From JBAYJC01 sp041665285 (GTDB lineage Bacteria > Patescibacteriota > Patescibacteriia > 2-12-FULL-60-25), in the NCBI GenBank assembly GCA_041665285.1, contig JBAYJC010000001.1:124001-188000 (forward strand): 64,000 bases of DNA. The letters run 5' to 3'. The position numbers were made by a program, and so were the translations under genes. Of the stretch, positions 48,004 through 55,943 are shown in pieces; the first letter of the stretch is position 1; each line of letters begins with the position of its first letter. The notes under the pieces were generated by a model that saw nothing but the letters and a program-made list of their open reading frames with translations, was not told the DNA's origin and made no database searches.

Positions 48004-50664
48004 CTACAGACCAATTAAGAAGCGAAATGCGCCCGTAGCGATATGCGATAATACAATCAGGATAGCGACCGGAATAGTAAACGCCAAGCACCCACAAGCT
48101 CCAACACAGCAATGCAAGGCAAAGGAGGCGCCCCCTTCAAACATGAGATATTTTTTTGGCAGTATGGTGCGTGGCTTGAGAATATTAACACCGCCATCTC
48201 CTCCAAAAAGATAGGAGATGACAAGGGCGACATCTTCTTTAATGAGAAGATACACGGCGGAAATACCCACATCCAATGGAGCCTCGGCAACATCCGCCCC
48301 TTTTGCCACATTGCCGATCGCTTGGTCTATTTTATCTGCTTGCTCTAACTCAGCCTGTTGCTTCTTTTTTTGTTCTGCCGCCGTTGCCGAAGCTATCGCA
48401 AGAGCCTGGATAGCCTCTTCCGAGCGATCGCGATCCATTTCAATACCCATGAGCTGTTCCTCTTCTTCCTCTGCTTCTTCCATCTCTTCCTCTTCACGTG
48501 CAAACTGCCCTTGCCCTTCGGCCATGCCTGTTTGTCCTGTCTCTCGCTCTTCTGCGGCGGCATCTCCTGCGTCACTTCCAATCAATGCATCGCGCATGCG
48601 CAACCCCTCGGCCTGCTCTTCCATGAAGCTTTTTTTGCGTCCGCGAGGACTTTTCTCTTCCTGGGGAGCTCCTCCCTCTGGAGCAAAAGGCTCTTCCGCG
48701 GGTTGCGGCGTTGGGCCAAGTACTCCAGCCGCAAGAGCGGGCGTACCCCAATTTTCTCCAGCTGGAGGCGCGTCGATTGCCTCATTCCGCGCATCAGAAA
48801 GGAGACGTTCTGCCCCTCGTCCAAGGGAGGCGTTGTACGCGCCATTACCTGCACTCATGCCTGTCTGGCGCATTTCGAGATTTGGCAATGCAGGCGCTTG
48901 CATGATTTTTAGCAGGGCCGCTTGTTCTGACTGCGCAAGCGTGGATTTTTGTCCTGCGCGTGCTCGTTGCGGAATAGGTGGCGGTGTGGATCGTGGGCGG
49001 GGAAGCGCTCCAAATTGTGCCTGGATATTCGCTATTTCTTTTGCTTGCGCCGGTGAAGGCTCTCCGCTGGCTGTTTGATCAATGAGAGCCAAAATCCTTT
49101 CCGCTTGCTGATTTTCAAAACCAATACGCGCACTGGTATCTTGAATATTTCTTTGCGCACGTTTTTCTTGCGTGGAAAGCTGTGACATCTTATCTGTCAA
49201 AGCGTCTAACGTCTCCATGGGCGCCCCTACGGACACGCCCTGCGAGTAGTCACGCCCCACGTCTTTAAGCGCCTTTTGAATGCGCTGTAATTCTTGTCCC
49301 TCTTGCTCCAATGTTCCGGAAAGATGCTGAAGATCTCCACGAAGATTACTCAGTGCATTTCGTAGCGTTTGTTGCGCAGAGCTTCCGCCGCTTCCACTTG
49401 TCGGCGCAACCAATCCGGCCGCTTGCTGTATAGCCACAACGGGAAACGCGGCCGTGCCCGCCGAAATCATGATGGACGAGGCTTGGTCCACAGCACTACC
49501 TTGCGACGAAGAGGGGAAATCCTCCACGCGAAGCTCAAGCTCAAGCGACTGCGTCGGATACTCCACGGTATATTGCCGCAGGGAGGACTTTTGCACTTCT
49601 GCGCGCGCCTGGGGTGTCAAAAATCGGCTCGGGCGCTCTTGTGTTTCTTTTCCGTCTAAACGAATGAGAAAACCCTGCTGGCTCACACCACGAAACTGCG
49701 CGACCGCCTCTGCCATGGCAGGGGATGCCGGAGCAACTTTCTTGAGTGTTTCCCAACTCGTTTGCTGAACAATGCGCTGATAATCCGGATTACGTTGAAG
49801 TGAACGATGGGCCTGGCGAAATGTTTTCGTGGCTTGTGGTTTTTGTTCTACGACTTCCGCTTTGACGTCGGCGGTGACTTCTGTTGTTTTTTGTAGTTCT
49901 TTTGCACCCTCTCCCTCCGTCTCTGCTTCTGTCTCTTCGCCTACGATATACGAACGCCCATTCTCATCAAAAGCCACGCGTCCTGGTGCACCCTCTGTTT
50001 TCTTTTCCGTTCGTTTTTTCGGCTCCTCTTTTTCCGGAACCTTGGTCACGCCACTACGTCCTTGTGCATCAAACGTTACACGACCCGCTGTACGTATAGC
50101 CTCTTCTTTTTTTGCTTTTTCCGCTTCTTCCTGCGTTTGTTGGCTTGGCTGATTTTTTGTTGACTCCTCTCCTTGTTTTTTGACAAGCTCTACACCCATC
50201 TGACCACTCAGCGGCTCCAAGAGTTGCGCCGTAGGATTTTCTTTGAGCTGTTTTGCCACGTCTGCGGTTACCCATTTTTGTACAAACTGGCCACCAACTT
50301 TTGTCTTGATGAGATATTTGTTTTGAACACCATCAAAACCAACAAAATCAAATTGCTGGTCGCCGATCATTCTTACGGTAGAGAGAGAATCCGTGAGATC
50401 CGGTGGCGTGCCAGGCGGAACTTTGGGCTTTTTCCGTTCCCTCTGCGTATGCATGGCATACGCGGCATCAAACTCATCCCGAGAAAGCACCATGGGAGCA
50501 GACACCGTATCTCCCACAGCCTTGGTGAGTACCACTTCATCATCCGTAAACCCCTTTACAGTCCAACCCAGACCCTTGCGATCATAAAAATTTATCGCCA
50601 TGCCTGCGGCAATAGGACGGCGATTATCTTGCGGTGGATTTGAAACGACGGCAGGTTCTGCCAT
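48004..50664 (-). CDS. large coiled-coil protein with C-terminal membrane helices, hypothetical
   Basis: 886 aa from ATG 50664; the preceding in-frame ATG at 50673 overlaps the -10 box. Residues 1 to about 160 look folded (GMAINFYDRKGLGWTVKGF, then an FDFVGFDGVQNKYLIKTK segment). Residues 160-330 are Glu/Lys/Gln-rich. About 450-560 is a long coiled coil (LEQEGQELQRIQKALKDVG). A Glu-rich tract (EEEEMEEAEEEEEQ) follows near residue 770, and two hydrophobic segments end the protein. The last (CCVGACGCLAFTIPVAILIV) contains four Cys. No family is recognised. It is the first gene of the pilin cluster, so a structural role there is inferred. Confidence 0.6.
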   Translation of the reverse strand: MAEPAVVSNPPQDNRRPIAAGMAINFYDRKGLGWTVKGFTDDEVVLTKAVGDTVSAPMVLSRDEFDAAYAMHTQRERKKPKVPPGTPPDLTDSLSTVRMIGDQQFDFVGFDGVQNKYLIKTKVGGQFVQKWVTADVAKQLKENPTAQLLEPLSGQMGVELVKKQGEESTKNQPSQQTQEEAEKAKKEEAIRTAGRVTFDAQGRSGVTKVPEKEEPKKRTEKKTEGAPGRVAFDENGRSYIVGEETEAETEGEGAKELQKTTEVTADVKAEVVEQKPQATKTFRQAHRSLQRNPDYQRIVQQTSWETLKKVAPASPAMAEAVAQFRGVSQQGFLIRLDGKETQERPSRFLTPQARAEVQKSSLRQYTVEYPTQSLELELRVEDFPSSSQGSAVDQASSIMISAGTAAFPVVAIQQAAGLVAPTSGSGGSSAQQTLRNALSNLRGDLQHLSGTLEQEGQELQRIQKALKDVGRDYSQGVSVGAPMETLDALTDKMSQLSTQEKRAQRNIQDTSARIGFENQQAERILALIDQTASGEPSPAQAKEIANIQAQFGALPRPRSTPPPIPQRARAGQKSTLAQSEQAALLKIMQAPALPNLEMRQTGMSAGNGAYNASLGRGAERLLSDARNEAIDAPPAGENWGTPALAAGVLGPTPQPAEEPFAPEGGAPQEEKSPRGRKKSFMEEQAEGLRMRDALIGSDAGDAAAEERETGQTGMAEGQGQFAREEEEMEEAEEEEEQLMGIEMDRDRSEEAIQALAIASATAAEQKKKQQAELEQADKIDQAIGNVAKGADVAEAPLDVGISAVYLLIKEDVALVISYLFGGDGGVNILKPRTILPKKYLMFEGGASFALHCCVGACGCLAFTIPVAILIVLSHIATGAFRFLIGL

Positions 50665-50671
50665 GCGCCTC

Positions 50672-50700
50672 ATTATACATGTTTTTTCGTCACTTTGCCA
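50672..50700 (-). promoter_or_regulatory. promoter of the pilin-like cluster
   Basis: Minus strand: TGGCAA (50695-50700), 17 nt, consensus TATAAT (50672-50677), seven bases before ATG 50664. It separates the cluster from clpC. Confidence 0.6.
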
Positions 50701-53197
50701 CAGCCTTCAATACTCCTTTGACCACCGTAATCTTCCAACGCTTCTTCGCTGAAGAAGTCATCATGGCGCGACCAAGCAAAGCAACGAGTTCACGCTCCAC
50801 AATACGACAGGCAGAGCGAGCGCCTTCTTCGGTTTTATATTCGCGACTAATAAGCCAATCCAAAACCTCCTGAGACACTGTCCAAACAGACGAAGTAGAC
50901 AGATCCTTTGCGCGTGCGAGAATCAGATCAACCTCACGGCGCACAATTTCACGCAAAGCCTCACGTTCCAGTGGACGAAACACAGAAATACGGTCAATAC
51001 GATTGAGAAGCTCCGGGCGGAAACGCTCTTTGAGTGTCGAACGAATCAAATCGTCAAACTTTGAGGCATTTGCCGCGTTCCCAAACCCAATGGAAGTTTT
51101 GTTGACGAATTCTGCGCCGACATTTGACGTGAGGATAATGTAGGCCTGTCGCAAAGAAATCTTGCGGCCAGTAGCGTCCGAGATAAGCCCATCTTCCAAT
51201 GCTTGTAACAGCAGGTGTTGAACGTCTGGATGAGCTTTTTCAAATTCATCAAACAGCAAGACCGCATGCGGACGACGACGAATCACATCTGTGAGACGAT
51301 TGCCTTCGCGAAAACCTACATATCCAGCAGGGGAACCGAGGAGCTTAGAAACGGAGTGGCTTTCTGCGAATTCTGACATGTCCAGTTTTACCAGCGCATC
51401 CTCACGTCCAAAAATCTCGACAGCCAATGCTCGCGCAAGGGCTGTCTTTCCCACGCCAGATGGTCCGACGAACAAGAAGCTCGCCTTGGGCTTCTGTGGG
51501 TGAGAGAGCCCTAATCGCGCACGGCGAAGCACATCCGCCACATCGCGAATCACGTGCTCTTGGCCGAAAATAATTTTATTGAGTCGCGTCTCCAGTCCGG
51601 CGAGTTGCGTGCGCTCATTGGCAAGAATCGTGCTTTTTGGCACATGCGACTGACGCGCCACAACCTCGGCGATATGCTCGGCCGTAACCGTAAGTTTTTC
51701 CTCTGTGCGTTCACGCTTCAACTTTGCTTCCATGGTTTTTTTCTCCGCGAGCAAACGTTGCTCTTCTTGCAAGGCCTTGGACGCTTTGGTGAGCGAGCCA
51801 GCACGCACTGCATCATCCTTGGACGATCTGACAGCTTCGAGCGCAATATCCAATGCGCGGAGACGCTCAACAACATCGCTCGCTTTGCGACGAACGTTTG
51901 CTCGTGCCGCAGACTCATCCATGAGATCAATGGCCTTGTCTGGGAAAAATCTATCCGTGAGGTAGCGCTCCGCAAACCGCACGGCCGCGTCTAATGCGCC
52001 AGCCTCATATTTTACGCCATGATGCTCTTCGTATTTTGGCTTGAGCCCACGCAACATCTCGAGCGTTGCCGCTGGCGTTGGCTCCATCACATCCACAGGC
52101 TGATAGCGACGTTCGAGTGCGGCATCCGGCTCAATATGCTTTTTGTATTCAGACCAGGTGGTCGCACCAATACAACGAATCTCGCCACGCGCCAAAGCGG
52201 GTTTCAAGATATTTGCGGCATCCAAAGAACCAGACGTGGAACCTGCGCCCACGATATTATGGATTTCATCGATAAATAAAATCACGTGCGGATCTTGTTT
52301 TGCTTCTTCCACAACCTGTTTCAAACGCGCCTCAAACTCTCCACGATACATGGTGCCAGCCACCATGAGCGCGAGGTCAACGCCAAGAATACGTTTGCCC
52401 TGAAGCACATCCGGCACATTGCCGCTGGCAATACGTTGAGCAAGTCCCTCGACGATCGCGGTCTTTCCTACGCCAGGTTCACCCAACAGGATGGGATTAT
52501 TTTTTAGGCGACGACACAAGATTTCGATGACGCGATCTGTTTCCTCATCACGTCCAATCACAGGATCCAATAAAGCCGCGTTGTCCGGGGCTGTAAGATC
52601 ACGCGCAAATACCTCCAATGCCTTGGGTTTGCGATCGCCAACACGCCCAGGACGCCCCTGAGCTTCTGGTGCTCCCTGCAACATCTCCTCTGGAGAGGCA
52701 GGGCCCTGTTCTTCTGGAGGCGCGACCCCAAGATCTGGAAATTTAGAGGTTGTTTTCAATATGCCGGTGACCTGCTCTTTGCCATTGGTGATGTTCATGC
52801 CCTGCGCTTCAAAAAATGCATGGACATCTGGCAAAGGCTGTTCCAACAATGCCGCGAGCAAATGTTCTGTACCAACGTACTTGTGCTCGTATTGATGGGC
52901 AATGAGCACGCACTTCTCGAGCAACGCCTTCACAGCTGGTGACAGGTCTGGGGCAATAGACGAGCCAGGCGCATGGCCCGTGGCAATGCCGCGGAACTGC
53001 GCCTCAGCTTTTTCACACGTGACATGGGAACGCATGAGAATCTCTGCACCAATCGATCCTTTCTCCTGCATCATACCCACCACAAGATCACCAGGCTCAA
53101 CCAAAAAGCGGCCTTGCTGGATCGCAAACGTGAGAGCTTTATGCAAAGCCTCTTTGAGATGCGTGGTAAAGCGAGAGAGAAAATCAGCGTTCAACAT
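50690..53197 (-). CDS. clpC: ATP-dependent Clp protease ATPase subunit ClpC-type
   Basis: 835 aa. Hsp100 unfoldase that feeds substrates to ClpP. Two Clp_N repeats fill residues 1-145. The first AAA+ domain has Walker A LGEPGVGKTAIVEGLA (239-247) and Walker B VILFIDEIHNIVG. A short M-domain follows (about 430-500), too short for ClpB. The second AAA+ domain has VGPSGVGKTALARAL and the sensor region RPELLNRIDRISVF. A ClpP-docking-type loop reads KTSIGFGNA (IGF). It starts 3 bp after the htpX stop, forming lemA-htpX-clpC, a protein quality-control operon. Confidence 0.93.
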   Translation of the reverse strand: MLNADFLSRFTTHLKEALHKALTFAIQQGRFLVEPGDLVVGMMQEKGSIGAEILMRSHVTCEKAEAQFRGIATGHAPGSSIAPDLSPAVKALLEKCVLIAHQYEHKYVGTEHLLAALLEQPLPDVHAFFEAQGMNITNGKEQVTGILKTTSKFPDLGVAPPEEQGPASPEEMLQGAPEAQGRPGRVGDRKPKALEVFARDLTAPDNAALLDPVIGRDEETDRVIEILCRRLKNNPILLGEPGVGKTAIVEGLAQRIASGNVPDVLQGKRILGVDLALMVAGTMYRGEFEARLKQVVEEAKQDPHVILFIDEIHNIVGAGSTSGSLDAANILKPALARGEIRCIGATTWSEYKKHIEPDAALERRYQPVDVMEPTPAATLEMLRGLKPKYEEHHGVKYEAGALDAAVRFAERYLTDRFFPDKAIDLMDESAARANVRRKASDVVERLRALDIALEAVRSSKDDAVRAGSLTKASKALQEEQRLLAEKKTMEAKLKRERTEEKLTVTAEHIAEVVARQSHVPKSTILANERTQLAGLETRLNKIIFGQEHVIRDVADVLRRARLGLSHPQKPKASFLFVGPSGVGKTALARALAVEIFGREDALVKLDMSEFAESHSVSKLLGSPAGYVGFREGNRLTDVIRRRPHAVLLFDEFEKAHPDVQHLLLQALEDGLISDATGRKISLRQAYIILTSNVGAEFVNKTSIGFGNAANASKFDDLIRSTLKERFRPELLNRIDRISVFRPLEREALREIVRREVDLILARAKDLSTSSVWTVSQEVLDWLISREYKTEEGARSACRIVERELVALLGRAMMTSSAKKRWKITVVKGVLKAVAK

Positions 53198-53199
53198 AG

Positions 53200-54087
53200 C
53201 TAGTGCCCCATGGTGCGCAACTTTTGCACACGATCATCAATAGGTGGGTGAGTAGAGAAGAGACCAGCGAGCTTTTCGCTAAATCCCTGGTGTCCGTGTG
53301 GCTCTGCGATCCAAAGGTGTGCTGTGGCGTTTGGTGCGCGCTCCACGGCTTGACCGGCATCGCGAATCTTTTCCAGTGCACGAGCCAATCCTTCTGGATA
53401 GCGTGTGAGAAGAGCGCCAGATGCGTCCGCAAGATATTCGCGTCTCCGGCTAATGGCAAACTTGATGAGCTGACCAATGATCGGGGCGAGGATAATCACA
53501 GCGATTCCAAGGACCAGGCCCAAACCGCCGCCCTCATTGCTATCACGACGACGGAAGAGCGACCCGCGAAACATCCAATCAGCCAAAAGGGAAAGACAGC
53601 CCACCAACACTGCAACAAGCATCATCCAACGAATGTCCAAATTTTTTACGTGGGACAGCTCGTGAGCAATCACGCCCTCAAGCTCCTCATTTTCCATAAT
53701 CTGCACCAGGCCGGTCGTGAGCGCAATGGAAGCATGTTCAGGATCGCGACCCGTGGCAAAGGCATTTGGCGCAGGATCGTCAATGAGGAAGATGCGTGGC
53801 ATGGGTAAGCCGGCCGTGATGCAGAGATTCTCCACCAGATTCCAAACATAGGTGTTTTGTGCCCGTTCCGTGATTTGTTGTGCACCAGCCATGCTAAGCG
53901 CAATCGAATCACCCGCAAACCAGGAAACGAGCGTCATGACAATCGAGATAGCCATCGCGAATATCAAGCCGTCATAGCCAGCGCCCGTGACATAACCATA
54001 CACATACCCAACCGCGGCCAACAGGCCGATGAAGAGTCCGATTAAAATGGCACTGTTACGTTTATTGGAGGCAATGTCTGCGTACAT
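53200..54087 (-). CDS. htpX: HtpX membrane zinc metalloprotease
   Basis: 295 aa from ATG 54087; the longer frame to 54258 runs through the REP-like repeat and is rejected. HtpX degrades misfolded membrane proteins. Two N-terminal helices (AILIGLFIGLLAAVGYVYG and LIFAMAISIVMTLVSWFAG) are followed by FLIDDPAPNAFATGRDP and the catalytic GVIAHELSHVKNLDIRW (HEXXH), with further helices (MLVAVLVGCLSLLADWMF). A YLADASGALLTRYPEGLA segment provides the third zinc ligand region. It is preceded by lemA, a frequent partner, and followed by clpC. Confidence 0.95.
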   Translation of the reverse strand: MYADIASNKRNSAILIGLFIGLLAAVGYVYGYVTGAGYDGLIFAMAISIVMTLVSWFAGDSIALSMAGAQQITERAQNTYVWNLVENLCITAGLPMPRIFLIDDPAPNAFATGRDPEHASIALTTGLVQIMENEELEGVIAHELSHVKNLDIRWMMLVAVLVGCLSLLADWMFRGSLFRRRDSNEGGGLGLVLGIAVIILAPIIGQLIKFAISRRREYLADASGALLTRYPEGLARALEKIRDAGQAVERAPNATAHLWIAEPHGHQGFSEKLAGLFSTHPPIDDRVQKLRTMGH

Positions 54088-54094
54088 ATTCAGA

Positions 54095-54181
54095 AACTCC
54101 CCCTTTCGAAGGGGGAGCGAGAGGGGGTTGGCGCCCTTGGCCCCCACCACCCCTAACCCCTCCTCCGGGAGGAGGGGGATC
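54095..54181. repeat. REP-like palindromic repeat between lemA and htpX
   Basis: CTCCCCCTTTCGAAGGGGGAG hairpin, then GAGAGGGGGTTGGCGCCCTTGG, and CCACCACCCCTAACCCCTCC with its inverted GGAGGAGGGGG. It shares about 38 bp with the repeat at 42855-42945. It lies between two co-directional genes, in their mRNA. Confidence 0.85.
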
Positions 54182-54184
54182 AGA

Positions 54185-54739
54185 TTAGAATTGAACGTTT
54201 GGGGTCTCTCGTTCCTGTGCATTCCCAATCTCGAAGAACTCGTAGGCTTTGAATCCAAGCATATTGCCGATCAAGTTGGTCGGGAACACCTGGAGTTTGG
54301 TGTTGAAGTCACGGACATTGCCATTGTAAAAGCGGCGAGAGGCCTGCACCTTATTTTCCGTGTCAGAGAGCTCATCCTGCAATTTGAGGAAATTCACGTT
54401 GGATTTGAGTTCTGGATACGCCTCTGCAACCGCGAACAACGACTTAAGCGTGCCAGCCAACGCATTTTCTGCCTGGGCCTTTGCCTCAGGAGACTGCGCC
54501 CCCATGGCCGCAGAACGTGCGAGCGTGACCTTTTCGAACACGCCAGACTCGTGCGTGGCATATCCCTTCACCGTATTGACGAGGTTTGGGATCAAATCAT
54601 AGCGACGCTTGAGCTGTACATCGATATCAGACCACGCTTCCTGCGTTTGGTTACGCAAGCGAATAAGGCCGTTATACGTAAGGACAAACCATCCGGCGAT
54701 CAACACGACCGCAATGAGAATAAGCCAGCCGATTGTCAT
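54185..54739 (-). CDS. lemA: LemA family protein
   Basis: 184 aa from ATG 54739; an in-frame extension to 55036 runs into the cassette region and is rejected. One N-terminal helix (IGWLILIAVVLIAGWFVL) and a long helical bundle: YNGLIRLRNQTQEAWSDID, VQLKRRYDLIPNLVNTVKGY, then RRFYNGNVRDFNTKLQVFP near the end, all LemA signatures. The function is not settled; LemA commonly neighbours HtpX. Its promoter is at 54776-54804. Confidence 0.94.
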   Translation of the reverse strand: MTIGWLILIAVVLIAGWFVLTYNGLIRLRNQTQEAWSDIDVQLKRRYDLIPNLVNTVKGYATHESGVFEKVTLARSAAMGAQSPEAKAQAENALAGTLKSLFAVAEAYPELKSNVNFLKLQDELSDTENKVQASRRFYNGNVRDFNTKLQVFPTNLIGNMLGFKAYEFFEIGNAQERETPNVQF

Positions 54740-54775
54740 AGAAAATGGCGTTATTGAGCGATGAGTTATACGGAA

Positions 54776-54804
54776 ATCATAGGGGAATCGAAGAAAAACG
54801 TCAA
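54776..54804 (-). promoter_or_regulatory. promoter of lemA-htpX-clpC
   Basis: Minus strand: TTGACG (54799-54804), 17 nt, TATGAT (54776-54781). The leader is about 30 nt. Confidence 0.65.
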
Positions 54805-54819
54805 TGTAGCCAAGAAGGG

Positions 54820-54849
54820 TTGACATGAGAGGCGATTTGCTGGTTATAT
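54820..54849 (+). promoter_or_regulatory. promoter of the first winged-helix-like cassette
   Basis: TTGACA (54820-54825), 18 nt, TTATAT (54844-54849). The leader is about 25-30 nt, with GAGGTGAT before ATG 54882. Confidence 0.65.
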
Positions 54850-54881
54850 ACGGTCGGTTCCGAACAACCGAGGTGATTGTC

Positions 54882-55208
54882 ATGACGGGCGAAACCAAAA
54901 TCAGCGACCTCACCATGCTTGGGTATCTCGTCCTTCTCACCCTGACGACCAAGGACACGACCTTCAACTTCGCAGGCATGAAAAAATGGCTGGCCGAACA
55001 AGCCAATTGGCAAACGCACGGAGAACAGCTTAACAACGAGATCTTCAGACTCTTGGAGCTCGGCTGGGTAGATTATGTCGGCGGGGTTTTCCGGATCTCG
55101 CAGACCGGGCAACACGCCCTTATCCAGTACAAAGCCTTCGCTTACATCAGCGACCTCCGGCACGTGCTCCCGGCACGTGTGCCGGGGATGGACGAAGCGG
55201 GGGCCTAG
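54882..55208 (+). CDS. putative winged-helix-like protein, cassette copy 1
   Basis: 108 aa from ATG 54882; the upstream in-frame start (54825) lies before the predicted transcription start. It is the same length as its neighbour at 55364. Pattern: an N-terminal helix LTMLGYLVLLTLTTKD, helices FAGMKKWLAEQ and LNNEIFRLLELGWV, then a beta-wing DYVGGVFRISQTGQHALI and a conserved tail AYISDLRHVLPA. The LL-x(2)-GWV...wing-G layout resembles PadR/MarR-type winged-helix DNA-binding domains, but the fold is inferred by eye. Shine-Dalgarno and C/G-ending codons are of the cassette type. Confidence 0.65.
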   Translation: MTGETKISDLTMLGYLVLLTLTTKDTTFNFAGMKKWLAEQANWQTHGEQLNNEIFRLLELGWVDYVGGVFRISQTGQHALIQYKAFAYISDLRHVLPARVPGMDEAGA

Positions 55209-55236
55209 CAAACAAGGGCCACAAACCAACACTCTT

Positions 55237-55266
55237 CGGGCGTAACTAAAACGCTCGATTTTTTTA
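55237..55266 (+). terminator. intrinsic terminator of cassette copy 1
   Basis: CGGGCGT (55237-55243) pairs with ACGCTCG (55251-55257) through one G-T pair; T run from 55259. Confidence 0.8.
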
Positions 55267-55301
55267 GAATCAAGGAAAAACGTCAATGTTGCCAAGGAGG
55301 G

Positions 55302-55330
55302 TTGACACGAGAGGCGTTTTCTGATCAGAT
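55302..55330 (+). promoter_or_regulatory. promoter of the second winged-helix-like cassette
   Basis: TTGACA (55302-55307), 17 nt, TCAGAT (55325-55330). Upstream, CGTCAA is a relic of the lemA -35 box carried along by the duplication. Confidence 0.65.
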
Positions 55331-55363
55331 GCAAGCGGTTCACAGAGCCAAAGGAGACCTGCC

Positions 55364-55690
55364 ATGGGTTCCAAGCCCTTTATCAAATACCTCATCATGC
55401 TTGCACTCACGGAGAAAGACAAGCAGTTCAACTCGGACGGACTACAGGGGCAACTTGAAGCGCGATTCGGGGTATCCATCCTCGATGATCTGAGTTTTCG
55501 GGCCAGCAGGTATCGCGCCGCTTTGCATGAGCTCCTCGAGGGGGGCCATGTCGATGTTCGAGACGGATATCTTCACCTGACGCCTCGTGGCCTACGCGTT
55601 CTCATCAACGACAGCCTCTTCGCTTACATCAGCCAACTCCGGCAGGCGCTCCCGGCTCAAGCGCCAGAGACAGACGAACCAGAGGCCTAA
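55364..55690 (+). CDS. putative winged-helix-like protein, cassette copy 2
   Basis: 108 aa, paralogue of the 54882 product. Shared features: helix IKYLIMLALTEKDKQFN, LLEGGHVDVRDGYLHLTPRGLRV split as helix-turn and wing, and the tail FAYISQLRQALPA followed by an acidic end. AAGGAG precedes ATG 55364. Identity between copies is clearest at the C-terminus and the flanks, and lower in the middle, so the duplication is not recent or has diverged under selection. DNA binding is plausible but unproven. Confidence 0.65.
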   Translation: MGSKPFIKYLIMLALTEKDKQFNSDGLQGQLEARFGVSILDDLSFRASRYRAALHELLEGGHVDVRDGYLHLTPRGLRVLINDSLFAYISQLRQALPAQAPETDEPEA

Positions 55691-55718
55691 CAAACAAAGG
55701 CCACAAACCAACACTCTT

Positions 55719-55747
55719 CGGGCGTAACTAAAACGCTCGATTTTTTA
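55719..55747 (+). terminator. intrinsic terminator of cassette copy 2
   Basis: Same CGGGCGT/ACGCTCG hairpin as copy 1 (55719-55725/55733-55739), then TTTTTT. Confidence 0.8.
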
Positions 55748-55760
55748 TTGAACGAGTACT

Positions 55761-55893
55761 CGTCATCCTGAGCGGAGCGAAGCGAAGTCGACCTGTCCCG
55801 ATCAAAGCATCGGGAAGGATCTTCGATCGGACGGGCTCATCGAGGATTCTTCACTGCGTCTCCGCCGGCTGGCGGACTGCGTTCAGAATGACG
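55761..55893. repeat. palindromic interspersed repeat element
   Basis: 133 bp bounded by CGTCATCCTGA and its near-exact inverse TCAGAATGACG. Inside are GGATCTTCG, GATTCTTCACTGCG and a TCCGCCGGCTGGCGGA hairpin. It has no coding content and is distinct from the REP-like family. It occupies the gap between the cassette and the mutase gene. Confidence 0.7.
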
Positions 55894-55905
55894 ATAAACA
55901 GTATG

Positions 55906-55934
55906 ATGACATTTTTACGCCCTTTCCCTATGAT
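55906..55934 (+). promoter_or_regulatory. promoter of the phosphohexomutase-murI operon
   Basis: ATGACA (55906-55911), 17 nt, TATGAT (55929-55934), nine bases before ATG 55944. Confidence 0.55.
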
Positions 55935-55943
55935 ACCCCCGTT

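Larger units (their letters stand above)
54785..55750 (+). repeat. tandem duplication of a promoter-gene-terminator cassette
   Basis: Unit 1 (about 54787-55266) and unit 2 (about 55267-55750) share near-identical flanks. The upstream flank reads AAAAACGTCAATGTNGCCAA then GGGTTGACANGAGAGGCG. The downstream flank is a run of about 50 nt, from AACAAAGGCCACAAACCAAC-like sequence through the terminator. The genes inside have diverged. Confidence 0.8.

Noticed and set aside
54088..54258. N-terminal extension of HtpX through the repeat
   Set aside because: It would read the REP-like palindrome and part of lemA as protein; HtpX homology begins at the membrane helices after ATG 54087.
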